This document shows positions 8,492 to 16,320 of a stretch of 64,000 nucleotides of DNA, piece after piece (positions within the stretch are counted from its first letter, which is position 1; each line of letters starts with the position of its first letter). The position numbers were made by a program, and so were the translations under genes. The notes under the pieces are model-generated. The model was given only the letters and a program-made list of their open reading frames with translations. It was not told the DNA's origin and made no database searches. The stretch spans positions 14,696 to 78,695 of the forward strand of contig RDYN01000033.1 of the NCBI GenBank assembly GCA_004293365.1, in the 5' to 3' direction. This DNA comes from Oscillatoriales cyanobacterium (GTDB taxonomy: Bacteria > Cyanobacteriota > Cyanobacteriia > Cyanobacteriales > Microcoleaceae).

Positions 8492-9718
8492 CTACCCACC
8501 GTCAAGCGGAGTACCGCTATGACGGGGGCTTCTCCCTTCAACAACCACAGCCGCTACAGTAGTAGACTTGCGTCCATACTGCTTTGGTCTTACATAGCCT
8601 TCAGGAGCAATAACGCTGGTTCCCAACGCCAATAATCGCAAACCTTCATTTTTGATATTTATCGCCGCGTTAATGTCTCTGTCGTGTCTTTGGCCGCAGT
8701 GAGGGCAATCAAATGCACGCACTGATAGATCCATTGAGGGCAGTAGTTTCAAAGTATTAGAGCAAAGATGAGTTGAGGCAAAGAATCTACCTATTTCTAG
8801 ATAAATTTTACCCACCATTTCGGCTTTGTACTTGAGCATAGTACAGAACATCCCCCAGCCAGCATCAGAGATTGATGAAGCTAGGCAGTGGTTTTTGACC
8901 AGGTTTCTTACTGCCAGATTTTCTACTACTATGACTTGGTTTTCGTCTACTATCTTGCGCGATAGTTTGTGTAAAAAATCTTCGCGGACTCTTTTAATTT
9001 TAGAATGAACCTTGGCTACCGCAAGCTTTGCTTTGCGCCGGTTCTTAGTTGTTTTGTCCTTTTTACGGGCTAGCTTTTTTTGCTTGCGGGCTAGATTCTT
9101 CTCATATTTCTTTGTCGCTCTAGGATGCTGATACTTCGAGCCGTCAGATGTAACAGCAAAATCAGTTAGGCCTAGATCTAGACCGATTAGTTTGCCCTCA
9201 GAACTAGGTTCTGGACATTCAATCCCATCATCTACCAGCATCGAAGCAAAGTATCTACCATCAGAATTTTTGGAGACAGTCACAGTTTTGACTTTACCCT
9301 CAATATCTCGATGAACCTTCGCTATGACAGTACCCAACTTACCCGGAAACTTAATCTCGCGATCGCTCAAGACTGTGACATTTTGAGGATACTGGATTGA
9401 CTGTTTTCCTTGGCGTTTCTTGAATGTCGGATACATTGCTCGACCATCAAAGAAGTTGCCAAAAGCCACACCTAGATTTAAAACTGACTGTTGAAGGCAT
9501 TGTGAGTAACACTCAGACAACCATTTATATTCAGCTTTCCATAAAGGTATGAACTTCTTCATTGTCATTGCCGTAACGCCCCTGCCTGTTTCTTGGTAGG
9601 TGGCACTCATCGTAGCCAAAGACTGATTCCAGACCCAGCGCACACAACCGAAAGCCTGAGCAAGGTGAGCTTGCTGGGCAACAGTTGGATAGATGCGGAT
9701 TTTGACAGCTTTTAACAC
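8492..9718 (-). CDS. tnpB: IS200/IS605-family TnpB RNA-guided endonuclease
   Basis: The 408-residue protein shows the TnpB layout: N-terminal HTH (YPTVAQQAHLAQAFGCVRWV), and a RuvC nuclease with catalytic residues in GLDLGLTDFA (Asp181), VVVENLAV (Glu266) and HDRDINAAIN (Asp346/348). TnpB proteins cut DNA guided by an omega-RNA made from the 3' end of their own element. No tnpA transposase gene is nearby. The zinc-ribbon is odd: the first CxxC is CSNT (Cys319, Thr322), while the second, CPHC (338, 341), is intact. The catalytic triad is complete, so activity is possible but uncertain. A decayed NfeD-upstream region lies beyond its 5' end. Confidence 0.9.
   Translation of the reverse strand: MLKAVKIRIYPTVAQQAHLAQAFGCVRWVWNQSLATMSATYQETGRGVTAMTMKKFIPLWKAEYKWLSECYSQCLQQSVLNLGVAFGNFFDGRAMYPTFKKRQGKQSIQYPQNVTVLSDREIKFPGKLGTVIAKVHRDIEGKVKTVTVSKNSDGRYFASMLVDDGIECPEPSSEGKLIGLDLGLTDFAVTSDGSKYQHPRATKKYEKNLARKQKKLARKKDKTTKNRRKAKLAVAKVHSKIKRVREDFLHKLSRKIVDENQVIVVENLAVRNLVKNHCLASSISDAGWGMFCTMLKYKAEMVGKIYLEIGRFFASTHLCSNTLKLLPSMDLSVRAFDCPHCGQRHDRDINAAINIKNEGLRLLALGTSVIAPEGYVRPKQYGRKSTTVAAVVVEGRSPRHSGTPLDGG
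8499..8525 (-). ncRNA. Right-end hairpin of the tnpB element, possible omega-RNA 3' part
   Basis: A hairpin with arms CCGTCA/TGACGG and AGCGG/CCGCT and a four-base loop overlaps the last codons of tnpB. In IS605-type elements this is the position of the right-end hairpin and of the omega-RNA scaffold, with the guide following downstream. The guide would come from about 8450-8490, but its border cannot be set here. Confidence 0.4.
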
Positions 9719-10128
9719 GACAGCTTTTAATCAGATACTTAGATTGCTTGTAGAATTGCTCTAAGACTACGATAGCAAAGAACATTGCCAAAAGCAAGGA
9801 ATTTGTGGGCGACAACATCCACCCGCGATCGCTCACTACCAGAATGCTTCGTGTCTTGTGGCGGGTGGAATCGTCCCTTCACTGGCCTGTTATCCCATAC
9901 CAACCGAGGCGGTATGGTATGGGGATTCCCGTCTGCCTAGCTAAAACTCTGAGTTTGAGTGCGATCGAACTTGCAGCCCGGTGGTTGCAGGCTCAACCTG
10001 TTACTGCGACACGATTTTTCGCTCTCCAAGGGCTAGCAACTCGCAAACCCTTGCAAACTCAGTTGTTCGCAATTGTTACATCTCAAATTTCAAATCTAAG
10101 ATATTTTATAGTATCACCAATTCTTTTT
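9719..10128. other. Gap between tnpB and nfeD without a supported gene
   Basis: A frame open from 9805 joins the NfeD gene, but its first 108 codons show no NfeD similarity and include low-complexity stretches, so I treat them as noncoding. A hairpin CCCATACC...GGTATGG lies near 9894-9924. The left end of the tnpB element should be here; I cannot define it. Confidence 0.4.
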
Positions 10129-10560
10129 ATGTTCTGGACTCCCACGCTCCTTTGGTTGCTAGTTGGGGCTTTGCTCTGTTTGGCAGAGCTATTTCTCCCC
10201 ACTGCTTTTGTTGCTTTTATCCTGGGACTGAGTGCCTTCGCCGTCGCTGGATGCTCTCTAGTTTTACCTTACGTTAATTTACAAATATTCCTGTGGATGG
10301 TATTTTCGACAGTTTTTGTGCTGCTGTCCCGGCGATTGATACCAAAAGGCAAGGCATGGGCGATCGCAGATTCTGACGAAGCTAAAACTTTAACAGAAAT
10401 TCTCCCAGGAGAATCGGGGCGAGTGATTTATGAGGGGAATTCTTGGCAAGCTCGCTGCGAAGACACTTCTACCGCCATCCCCCCCAACCAAAATGTCATT
10501 GTCGTCGGCAGGAAAGGCACTACTCTGATAGTTTTACCCGAAAATTTATTGCATTCTTAA
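10129..10560 (+). CDS. NfeD-like membrane protein
   Basis: The 143-residue protein has about three membrane helices in the first 70 residues (starting FWTPTLLWLLVGALLCLAEL) and a C-terminal OB-fold domain with GESGRVIYEGNSWQAR and the late IVVGRKGTTLIVLP strand, as in short NfeD proteins. NfeD proteins pair with SPFH/stomatin partners in membrane quality control. The SPFH gene follows on the same strand at 10929, which supports the call. The start at 10129 was chosen because it precedes the first helix; a start at 9805 would add 108 unrelated residues. Confidence 0.8.
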   Translation: MFWTPTLLWLLVGALLCLAELFLPTAFVAFILGLSAFAVAGCSLVLPYVNLQIFLWMVFSTVFVLLSRRLIPKGKAWAIADSDEAKTLTEILPGESGRVIYEGNSWQARCEDTSTAIPPNQNVIVVGRKGTTLIVLPENLLHS

Positions 10561-10928
10561 ACAAAATGCGAAATCGCTCGCAGAAAATTAGTAGTTAGTG
10601 ATTAGTCATTAGTCATCATATCAGGTCTGCAGCCACAATCGTAATCAAATTGGTTTGATCGTTCGGACTTTAGTCCTCTGGATTATGCGGACTAAAGTCC
10701 GAACGATCAAACCGTTTTGATGACAGGTAATTTAGCGGACATGATATCAGTCATTAGTTAACAGTTTAGTCTTGGACTGGAGACCAGAAACCGGGTTTAT
10801 TAGCCCATACTTGCTGAAAACCTTCTTGGGAGAGTTAAGAAACCCGTTTATTTGTTGGGAGTGCGTCCCAAACTACAGTTAACAATCAAGAAACAGTCAA
10901 CAGTCAACATTATTTATAGGAGACGACC
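10561..10928. other. nfeD-SPFH intergenic region with REP-like palindrome
   Basis: This 368-base gap holds the long palindrome at 10652-10713 and a half-copy of the AAACCGGGTTT repeat near 10790. A ribosome site AGGAG at 10918-10922 precedes the GTG at 10929. No gene is seen. Confidence 0.55.
10652..10713. repeat. Long perfect palindrome related to the REP family
   Basis: Arms beginning GGTTTGATCGTTCGGACTTT and their exact complement flank a short loop. The core CGGACTTTAGTCC is shared with the REP copies around rayT at 1-120 and 793-874, so it is probably a remote copy of the same family. Confidence 0.75.
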
Positions 10929-11897
10929 GTGGAACAACTTTTTTTACTCGTATTTTTGGCACTGGGCGGATCGGCCATCGCAGGTTCCGTCAAGATTATC
11001 AATCAGGGAAATGAAGCGCTGGTGGAAACTTTAGGAAAATACAGCGGCAAGAAACTCGAACCAGGTTTGAATTTTGTCACACCGTTTCTCGATCGCGTAG
11101 TTTACGAACAAACAATTCGCGAAAAAGTCTTAGATATTCCGCCGCAAGCTTGTATCACGCGCGATAACGTTTCCTTCACCGTAGATGCTGTGGTTTACTG
11201 GCGGATTGTGGACTTGGAAAAAGCCTGTTACAAAGTCGAAAATCTTCAGTCAGCAATGGTGAATATGGTGCTGACTCAAATTCGCGCCGAAATGGGTCAA
11301 CTCGACCTCGAACAAACGTTTACAGCCCGTTCTCAAATTAATGAAATCTTGCTCAGAGATTTAGATATTGTGACCGATCCTTGGGGAGTGAAAGTAACGC
11401 GGGTGGAATTGCGCGATATTATCCCTTCTAAAACTGTACAGGAATCGATGGAATTGCAGATGGCAGCCGATCGCCGAAAACGAGCTGCAATTCTGACATC
11501 CGAAGGCGAACGCGAGTCAGCAGTTAACAGCGCCAAAGGTAAGGCGGAAGCGCAGGTTTTGGATGCGGAAGCACGGCAAAAAGCGACTATTTTGGAGGCG
11601 GAAGCTCAACAAAAGGCGATCGTCCTAAAAGCGCAAGCAGAACGCCAAAGTCAGGTTTTGAAAGCTCAAGCTACTTCTGAGGCTTTGCAAATTATCGGCA
11701 AAACTCTGCAAAATGACGCCAATGCGCGGGAAGCTTTACAGTTTTTGTTAGCTCAAAACTATCTGGATATGGGCTTAAAAATTGGCAGCAGCGACAGCAG
11801 CAAGGTGATGTTTATGGATCCGCGCAGTATCCCGGCTACGATGGAAGGATTGCGATCGATCGTTGGGGAAGCGAATAATAATGAGGTGAACAAATAG
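10929..11897 (+). CDS. SPFH/Band 7 protein (paraslipin, QmcA-like)
   Basis: The 322-residue protein has an N-terminal membrane anchor, an SPFH domain (about 20-190, with [20 protein letters not shown] and [13 protein letters not shown]) and an Ala/Glu/Gln-rich coiled coil (about 190-265, repeats of AEAQQKAI type). Such proteins oligomerise into membrane microdomain rings and act with NfeD partners and membrane proteases. The upstream nfeD fits this pairing. A GTG start at 10929 with AGGAG just upstream is used. Length is normal for the paraslipin group. Confidence 0.88.
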   Translation: MEQLFLLVFLALGGSAIAGSVKIINQGNEALVETLGKYSGKKLEPGLNFVTPFLDRVVYEQTIREKVLDIPPQACITRDNVSFTVDAVVYWRIVDLEKACYKVENLQSAMVNMVLTQIRAEMGQLDLEQTFTARSQINEILLRDLDIVTDPWGVKVTRVELRDIIPSKTVQESMELQMAADRRKRAAILTSEGERESAVNSAKGKAEAQVLDAEARQKATILEAEAQQKAIVLKAQAERQSQVLKAQATSEALQIIGKTLQNDANAREALQFLLAQNYLDMGLKIGSSDSSKVMFMDPRSIPATMEGLRSIVGEANNNEVNK

Positions 11898-12116
11898 AAA
11901 GGGCGGTTGAAATCGCAACTGCACAAAAAGAAAGAAAGAAAGAAACGGCGATTGAAATCGTTTGTATAGCAGCGATTTCAATCGCCGAGTAAGTATCTTC
12001 TTCCTTCTTCCTTCTTCCGACTTCCCTCGAACGACGGACATCGGACTTCCATCTGTTACATCCGTTACATCCGTTACAGAATCCGTTGCCGAACTTCCTT
12101 ATTCCTTCTTCCTTCT

Positions 12117-12509
12117 CTAAGATTCTTGAGCGAGAGTACACCGATCGCACAATCCGAAAAATTCCAATGTGTGATAATAAATCTTGAAAGAGTGAGATTG
12201 TTGCAGTTGGCCTTCTAAGTGGTGGACGGGGCATTCGTCGATCGTAATAGACGCACCGCATTCGAGACAAGTGAGGTGATGTTGGTCTTGGTGGGCGGCA
12301 CCGTAGAGAGACTCACCGCTAGCAAGGGTTCTGACGTGAACGAAGCCCTCCCGCTTTAAACCGTCGAGGGAGCGGTAAACTGTTGCTAAGCCCATGCTTT
12401 GGTCGCTGTTACGCAGTTCTAGGTAGATATCTTGCGCTGAGAGCGATCGATTTAAGGTCTTGAGCAAGTTTAAAATACGCTCCTGACTGCGGGTGCGGTT
12501 GGTTCTCAT
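12117..12509 (-). CDS. Fur-family metal regulator, probably Zur
   Basis: The 130-residue protein has the Fur fold: an N-terminal winged helix (about 5-70, with GLATVYRSLDGLKREGFV) and a C-terminal dimerisation domain. Structural zinc ligands appear as Cys81/Cys84 and Cys121/Cys124, and metal-sensing His residues in QDQHHLTC. The short length and two CxxC pairs fit Zur (FurB) better than iron-sensing Fur in cyanobacteria, but paralog assignment needs phylogeny. It is transcribed away from purS; the 145-base gap between them should hold its promoter. The downstream side contains CTTCTTC tracts and no gene. Confidence 0.85.
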   Translation of the reverse strand: MRTNRTRSQERILNLLKTLNRSLSAQDIYLELRNSDQSMGLATVYRSLDGLKREGFVHVRTLASGESLYGAAHQDQHHLTCLECGASITIDECPVHHLEGQLQQSHSFKIYYHTLEFFGLCDRCTLAQES

Positions 12510-12654
12510 AATTTTTTTGTGTAGTCTGCTGGAATCACATTTGTCCCTATTTCTAGGCTATCTTACTTGGGGGCTGTGCAAATGGCGATCGCGCGCAGCC
12601 TGGTTGTAGAATACAATGGCGCTAACTTGCACATCACCTACCGCAACATTTCCC

Positions 12655-12939
12655 GTGACTCAGAAATATCTTGCCCAAATCTATGTTACCCTCCGCCCTT
12701 CGGTTTTAGATCCCGCCGGCACTGCCGTACAGTCTGGTTTGCAACACATGGGCTACGACAATGTGGAGCGCGTGCGGATCGGAAAGTACGTTGAATTGAC
12801 GCTGACTGCTGCTGATGAGGCCCAGGCCCGCGAACAACTCGATCGCGTTTGCGACCAACTTTTAGCGAATCCAGTTATTGAGAATTATCGCTTTGATTTG
12901 ACTGAAATTGCTGTACCTGTTGAGACAATAGGGGCTTAA
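12655..12939 (+). CDS. purS: Phosphoribosylformylglycinamidine synthase subunit PurS
   Basis: The 94-residue protein matches PurS: YVTLRPSVLDPAGTAVQSGL followed by VRIGKYVELTL. PurS bridges PurL and PurQ in the FGAM synthase complex of purine synthesis. The GTG at 12655 (VTQKYLAQIYVTL) gives a normal PurS length. An in-frame ATG at 12616 would add 13 residues without PurS similarity. purQ follows on the same strand after 360 bases of repeats, as expected for a purSQ pair. Confidence 0.88.
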   Translation: MTQKYLAQIYVTLRPSVLDPAGTAVQSGLQHMGYDNVERVRIGKYVELTLTAADEAQAREQLDRVCDQLLANPVIENYRFDLTEIAVPVETIGA

Positions 12940-12943
12940 GTGC

Positions 12944-13198
12944 GATCCCCCCTAACCCCCCTTAATAAGGGGGGGACAAGAGCGTTCAGAGTCTCTCTTA
13001 CAGGTATAAATTGGATACCCCTAACCCCCCTTATTAAGGGGGAGACAAGAGCGTTCAGAGTGTCTGTTAAAGATATAAATTCGATCCCCCCTAACCCCCC
13101 TTCTTAAGGGGGGGACAAGAGTTTTTAAAGTCTGTCTTAAAAAGAAAGAAACTCGGAACACTCAAAGTCCCCCTTCTTAAGGGGGATTTAGGGGGATC
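12944..13198. repeat. Three tandem ~70-base repeats and inverted copy between purS and purQ
   Basis: Units start at 12944, 13014 and 13083 with GATcCCCCTAACCCCCCTT, an AAGGGGG-rich arm, then ACAAGAGCGTTCAGAGT. An inverted version (CTTCTTAAGGGGGATTTAGG) lies at about 13172-13198. Related sequence occurs at 62751-62815. No spacer-repeat pattern of a CRISPR array is present. The block interrupts an otherwise usual purSQ operon. Confidence 0.8.
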
Positions 13199-13299
13199 TA
13201 GGCTTCGATACAAACAAAAGAAACAGAGGATTTAAGTCTTAAGTTGACACCTCTTCCTTCTTCCTTCTTCCCTCTTCCCTCTTCCTTCAACATCTGCTT

Positions 13300-14001
13300 A
13301 TGAAATTTGGAGTTATTGTTTTTCCGGGTTCAAATTGCGATCGCGATGTGGTGTGGGTAACTCAAGGGTTACTGCACCAACCGACGCGGATGATTTGGCA
13401 CGAAGATACCGATATTTCGGATATTGACATCATTGTAGTTCCCGGCGGTTTCAGTTATGGAGATTATTTGCGGTGCGGTGCGATCGCCCGTTTTTCTCCA
13501 GCGATGCAGGCTACGGCGGAACACGCGAAACAAGGAAAGCTTGTACTCGGCATCTGCAACGGTTTTCAGGTGCTGACTGAAGCTGGTTTGCTCCCCGGTG
13601 CCCTGGTGCGGAATGCGGGATTGCATTTTATTTGCGATCGCACTTCGTTGAAAGTCGAACGCGGTAACACTCCTTGGACTTCCGCCTATACTTCTGGTGA
13701 AATCATCGATCTTCCCATTGCTCACGGTGAAGGAAACTATTATGCCGATGCGGATACTTTGGCCGAGTTAGAAGATGGCGATCGAGTGCTGTTTCGCTAC
13801 TGTACGAGTGCCGGAGAAATTAGCGCTGCGGGGAATCCCAACGGTTCGTTAAATAATATTGCCGGGATTTGCAATCGTCAGGGAAATGTGTTAGGAATGA
13901 TGCCGCATCCTGAGAGGGCATCCGATCCGATGTTGGGGGAAACTGATGGGATGAAATTGTTTCAAGGGTTGCTGATGGCAACAGTTGCTGCTGTTTTGTA
14001 G
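13300..14001 (+). CDS. purQ: Phosphoribosylformylglycinamidine synthase subunit PurQ
   Basis: The 233-residue class I glutamine amidotransferase has the nucleophile Cys86 in LGICNGFQ, and the catalytic His203/Glu205 in [10 protein letters not shown]. It makes ammonia from glutamine for FGAM synthase in purine synthesis together with PurS and PurL. The N terminus [15 protein letters not shown] is typical. purS lies upstream on the same strand. Confidence 0.93.
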   Translation: MKFGVIVFPGSNCDRDVVWVTQGLLHQPTRMIWHEDTDISDIDIIVVPGGFSYGDYLRCGAIARFSPAMQATAEHAKQGKLVLGICNGFQVLTEAGLLPGALVRNAGLHFICDRTSLKVERGNTPWTSAYTSGEIIDLPIAHGEGNYYADADTLAELEDGDRVLFRYCTSAGEISAAGNPNGSLNNIAGICNRQGNVLGMMPHPERASDPMLGETDGMKLFQGLLMATVAAVL

Positions 14002-14049
14002 TTGGGTGAAATTTACAACTTAGCGGGAAAGACTGCTTAGCCGAAAAGG

Positions 14050-14168
14050 CCGCCAGGGGTTTCAACCCCTGGCTAATAGCGAAAGTCCTCTTGCATAGGA
14101 CTAATGAGTTCTTGAGTCCTCTAAAAAGGACTTTCGCTTTGAGGCGGGGGTTTGAACCCCCGCCGGAC
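14050..14168. repeat. 119-base palindromic element after purQ
   Basis: Outer arms CCGCCAGGGGTTTCAACCCC and GGGGGTTTGAACCCCCGCCGG are inverted, and inner arms GCGAAAGTCCTCT/AAGGACTTTCGC are also inverted. A related 151-base element is at 18446-18596, so the two flank STAND module 1. Confidence 0.75.
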
Positions 14169-14277
14169 TGAGGGTTTAACCCGTTTGTTGACACCACGAC
14201 CTTTTTGCACATTTCTACCTTGTAGCAATTCTCTCGCCGCGCTAAACTACGCCAAAGTGAGAAAAATATTTAATTCT

Positions 14278-16320
14278 ATGCCACAGATAGATTTAGCAAA
14301 TATTAAAACTAGGTTGGTTGGATGCAGCGCGGTGATGACTGTCGGCCAGGTTCTTTCTAGTGTGCTCGGCGGGCCGGGATCTGAAGCTGCTGCCGCGATG
14401 ATGGGCGGCCCGATCGCAGTTGTGGGTGTTTCTGCCTTAGCGACGATTGCTGCTAGTTTGGCTGGCGATATGGTGTCTGCGGAACTAGGCAACCATATAG
14501 TCGATCGCTTGGCTAAGAATAAGCATATCCTGGACAATCACGATTTAACTCGGGCGGCGGGTGAGGCGATCGGCTATATTCTCAAGTCCGTGGCGCGATC
14601 GACTGAATTAATAGAACTTGCCAAATCCAAGCATTTGCCCGACCATAAAAAAGCACTCAACGAATTAGCCGAGAAAAGTATTACATATTGGCTCAATATT
14701 AACACAGAAATTACCGATTCGTCAAGTGTTTTAAAGATTTCCGAAGACCAACTTACTAAGATTTTTTCTGCTGATAATTTTGATGAAGTTACGGGATTGA
14801 CTGCGGAAGATTGGGGAATTTTTGTCAGCGGATTCGCGGCGATTGAGGGCAAATCCTTCGATGGTGAAATCGTGCAGTTTGCGGCGCAAAAACTGCACGC
14901 AACTTTCCCGCAAGCGTTTCGCGAAGTGCTGAAACAGGATGCGGAGACTGGCGGGCAGAAGTTTGCGGCGATGGTGTTGAACCTGCACCAAGTTGCTTTG
15001 GTCGAGCTCAAAGATTTGGGGCTGCAAAATGGCGAAATCCTCGATAAATTGGAGGCGGTAGCCAGTCAGCAGCAGATTTGTCAAGTCATGGTGCGGCTGG
15101 AGGCGATCGAATTTGGCATCCGATCCGATTTAGGGCAAATCCAGGATTTGTTGCAAAGATTAGTTGATACTTCCGCGCCCAGATTGCCACTTCCCTACGA
15201 GTGCGAGACGATTATTAATGATAAAGTTCAAGACTTTACCGGCCGGAAATTTGTATTTGAAGAAATCAGCCGCTTCTTGCAGCAAAATCCCAAAGGTTAC
15301 TTTGTTTTAGAAGCCGATCCGGGTGTCGGGAAAAGTTCGATTATGGCAATGTGCGTGCTGCTGCTGAAGCGCCGCTGCGTTGCCCATTTTAACTCGCAAT
15401 CTCAAGGCATTGTCCGCGCCGAACAATTCCTGGAAAATGCCTGCACTCAGTTAATTCAAGGCTTTAAACTCAATCATCCAAAATTGCCGGAGAATGCGAC
15501 AAGAGATTGCAATTTTTTAGGGCGGTTATTGGGGGAAGTTAGCGCTAAGTTGAACGGCAAAAAGTTGATTTTTGTGGTGGATGCGCTGGATGAAGTGGAT
15601 TTGAGTTTGCAGGGGCGGGGTAGCAATGTCCTCTATTTGCCGGATGCTTTGCCCGATAACGTTTATTTTATTGTTTCCAAGCGGCCGGAATCTCTGCCAA
15701 TGCCCGCGAATCATCGGGTTTTTGATTTGATGCAGTTCAGTTCAGAAAGTCTGGAAGATGTCAAGGCTTATATTGAAAAACGCACGAGCAATAGTTCGTC
15801 TATTCAGGATTGGATTAACCGTCAAAATTTGAGCCGGGAACAGTTTGTGGCGGCGGTGGCTGCAAAAAGTCAGAATAATTTTATGTACCTCCGTTACGTG
15901 CTGAATGATATCGACAGCGGCAAGTACAGCGATGTGACTTTGAACAATTTGCCTGTGGAGTTGGAAGGATATTATGAGAAGCACTGGGCGCGGATGGAAA
16001 TGGCGGTTAAGGATAAAGAATTGCGCCGCCGGAAGTTGAAGGTTATTTATTTGTTGACTAAAACTCGCAAGCCGGTTTCTTGCGATATTTTGGTGGATTT
16101 TGCTGAGGAAGATGCCTTAGACGTGCAGGAAGTTCTGGAAGATTGGGAGCAGTTTTTGCGGCGCAGCGGCGATCGTTCTCCTGATTACAGTATCTATCAC
16201 GCGAGTTTCCAAAGATTTCTGCACCGCAAAGATGTGGTGCAGATAGCTGGGGTGTCGCTGCGGGATATCGAAACGGCGATTTCTGATAATTTGTGGGAGG
16301 ATTTGTACGGCGATGAGTAA
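14278..16320 (+). CDS. STAND NTPase with hydrophobic N-terminal domain (module 1 ATPase)
   Basis: The 680-residue protein has a P-loop NTPase at about 315-560: DFTGRKFVFEEI entry, Walker A DPGVGKSS (347-354), Walker B LIFVVDALDEVD (430-441). A C-terminal winged-helix-like region ends in YSIYHASFQRFLHR. Residues 15-68 are hydrophobic and Gly/Ala-rich (GGPIAVVGVSALATIAASLA), then a helical region runs to about 300. STAND NTPases form ligand-triggered oligomers, usually with a repeat sensor in the same chain; here the WD40 sensor is the next gene, overlapping by eight bases (ATGAGTAA). A homolog lies at 48617. The ATG at 14278 was chosen over 14152, because the upstream 42 codons overlap a repeat. 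Effector function of the N terminus is inference. Confidence 0.8.
   Translation: MPQIDLANIKTRLVGCSAVMTVGQVLSSVLGGPGSEAAAAMMGGPIAVVGVSALATIAASLAGDMVSAELGNHIVDRLAKNKHILDNHDLTRAAGEAIGYILKSVARSTELIELAKSKHLPDHKKALNELAEKSITYWLNINTEITDSSSVLKISEDQLTKIFSADNFDEVTGLTAEDWGIFVSGFAAIEGKSFDGEIVQFAAQKLHATFPQAFREVLKQDAETGGQKFAAMVLNLHQVALVELKDLGLQNGEILDKLEAVASQQQICQVMVRLEAIEFGIRSDLGQIQDLLQRLVDTSAPRLPLPYECETIINDKVQDFTGRKFVFEEISRFLQQNPKGYFVLEADPGVGKSSIMAMCVLLLKRRCVAHFNSQSQGIVRAEQFLENACTQLIQGFKLNHPKLPENATRDCNFLGRLLGEVSAKLNGKKLIFVVDALDEVDLSLQGRGSNVLYLPDALPDNVYFIVSKRPESLPMPANHRVFDLMQFSSESLEDVKAYIEKRTSNSSSIQDWINRQNLSREQFVAAVAAKSQNNFMYLRYVLNDIDSGKYSDVTLNNLPVELEGYYEKHWARMEMAVKDKELRRRKLKVIYLLTKTRKPVSCDILVDFAEEDALDVQEVLEDWEQFLRRSGDRSPDYSIYHASFQRFLHRKDVVQIAGVSLRDIETAISDNLWEDLYGDE

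Noticed and set aside
9805-10128. N-terminal extension of the NfeD gene
   Set aside because: No NfeD similarity and the domain begins at the internal ATG at 10129.
12944-13198. Possible CRISPR array in the purS-purQ gap
   Set aside because: Whole 70-base units are repeated, including the parts that would be spacers, and there are only three.
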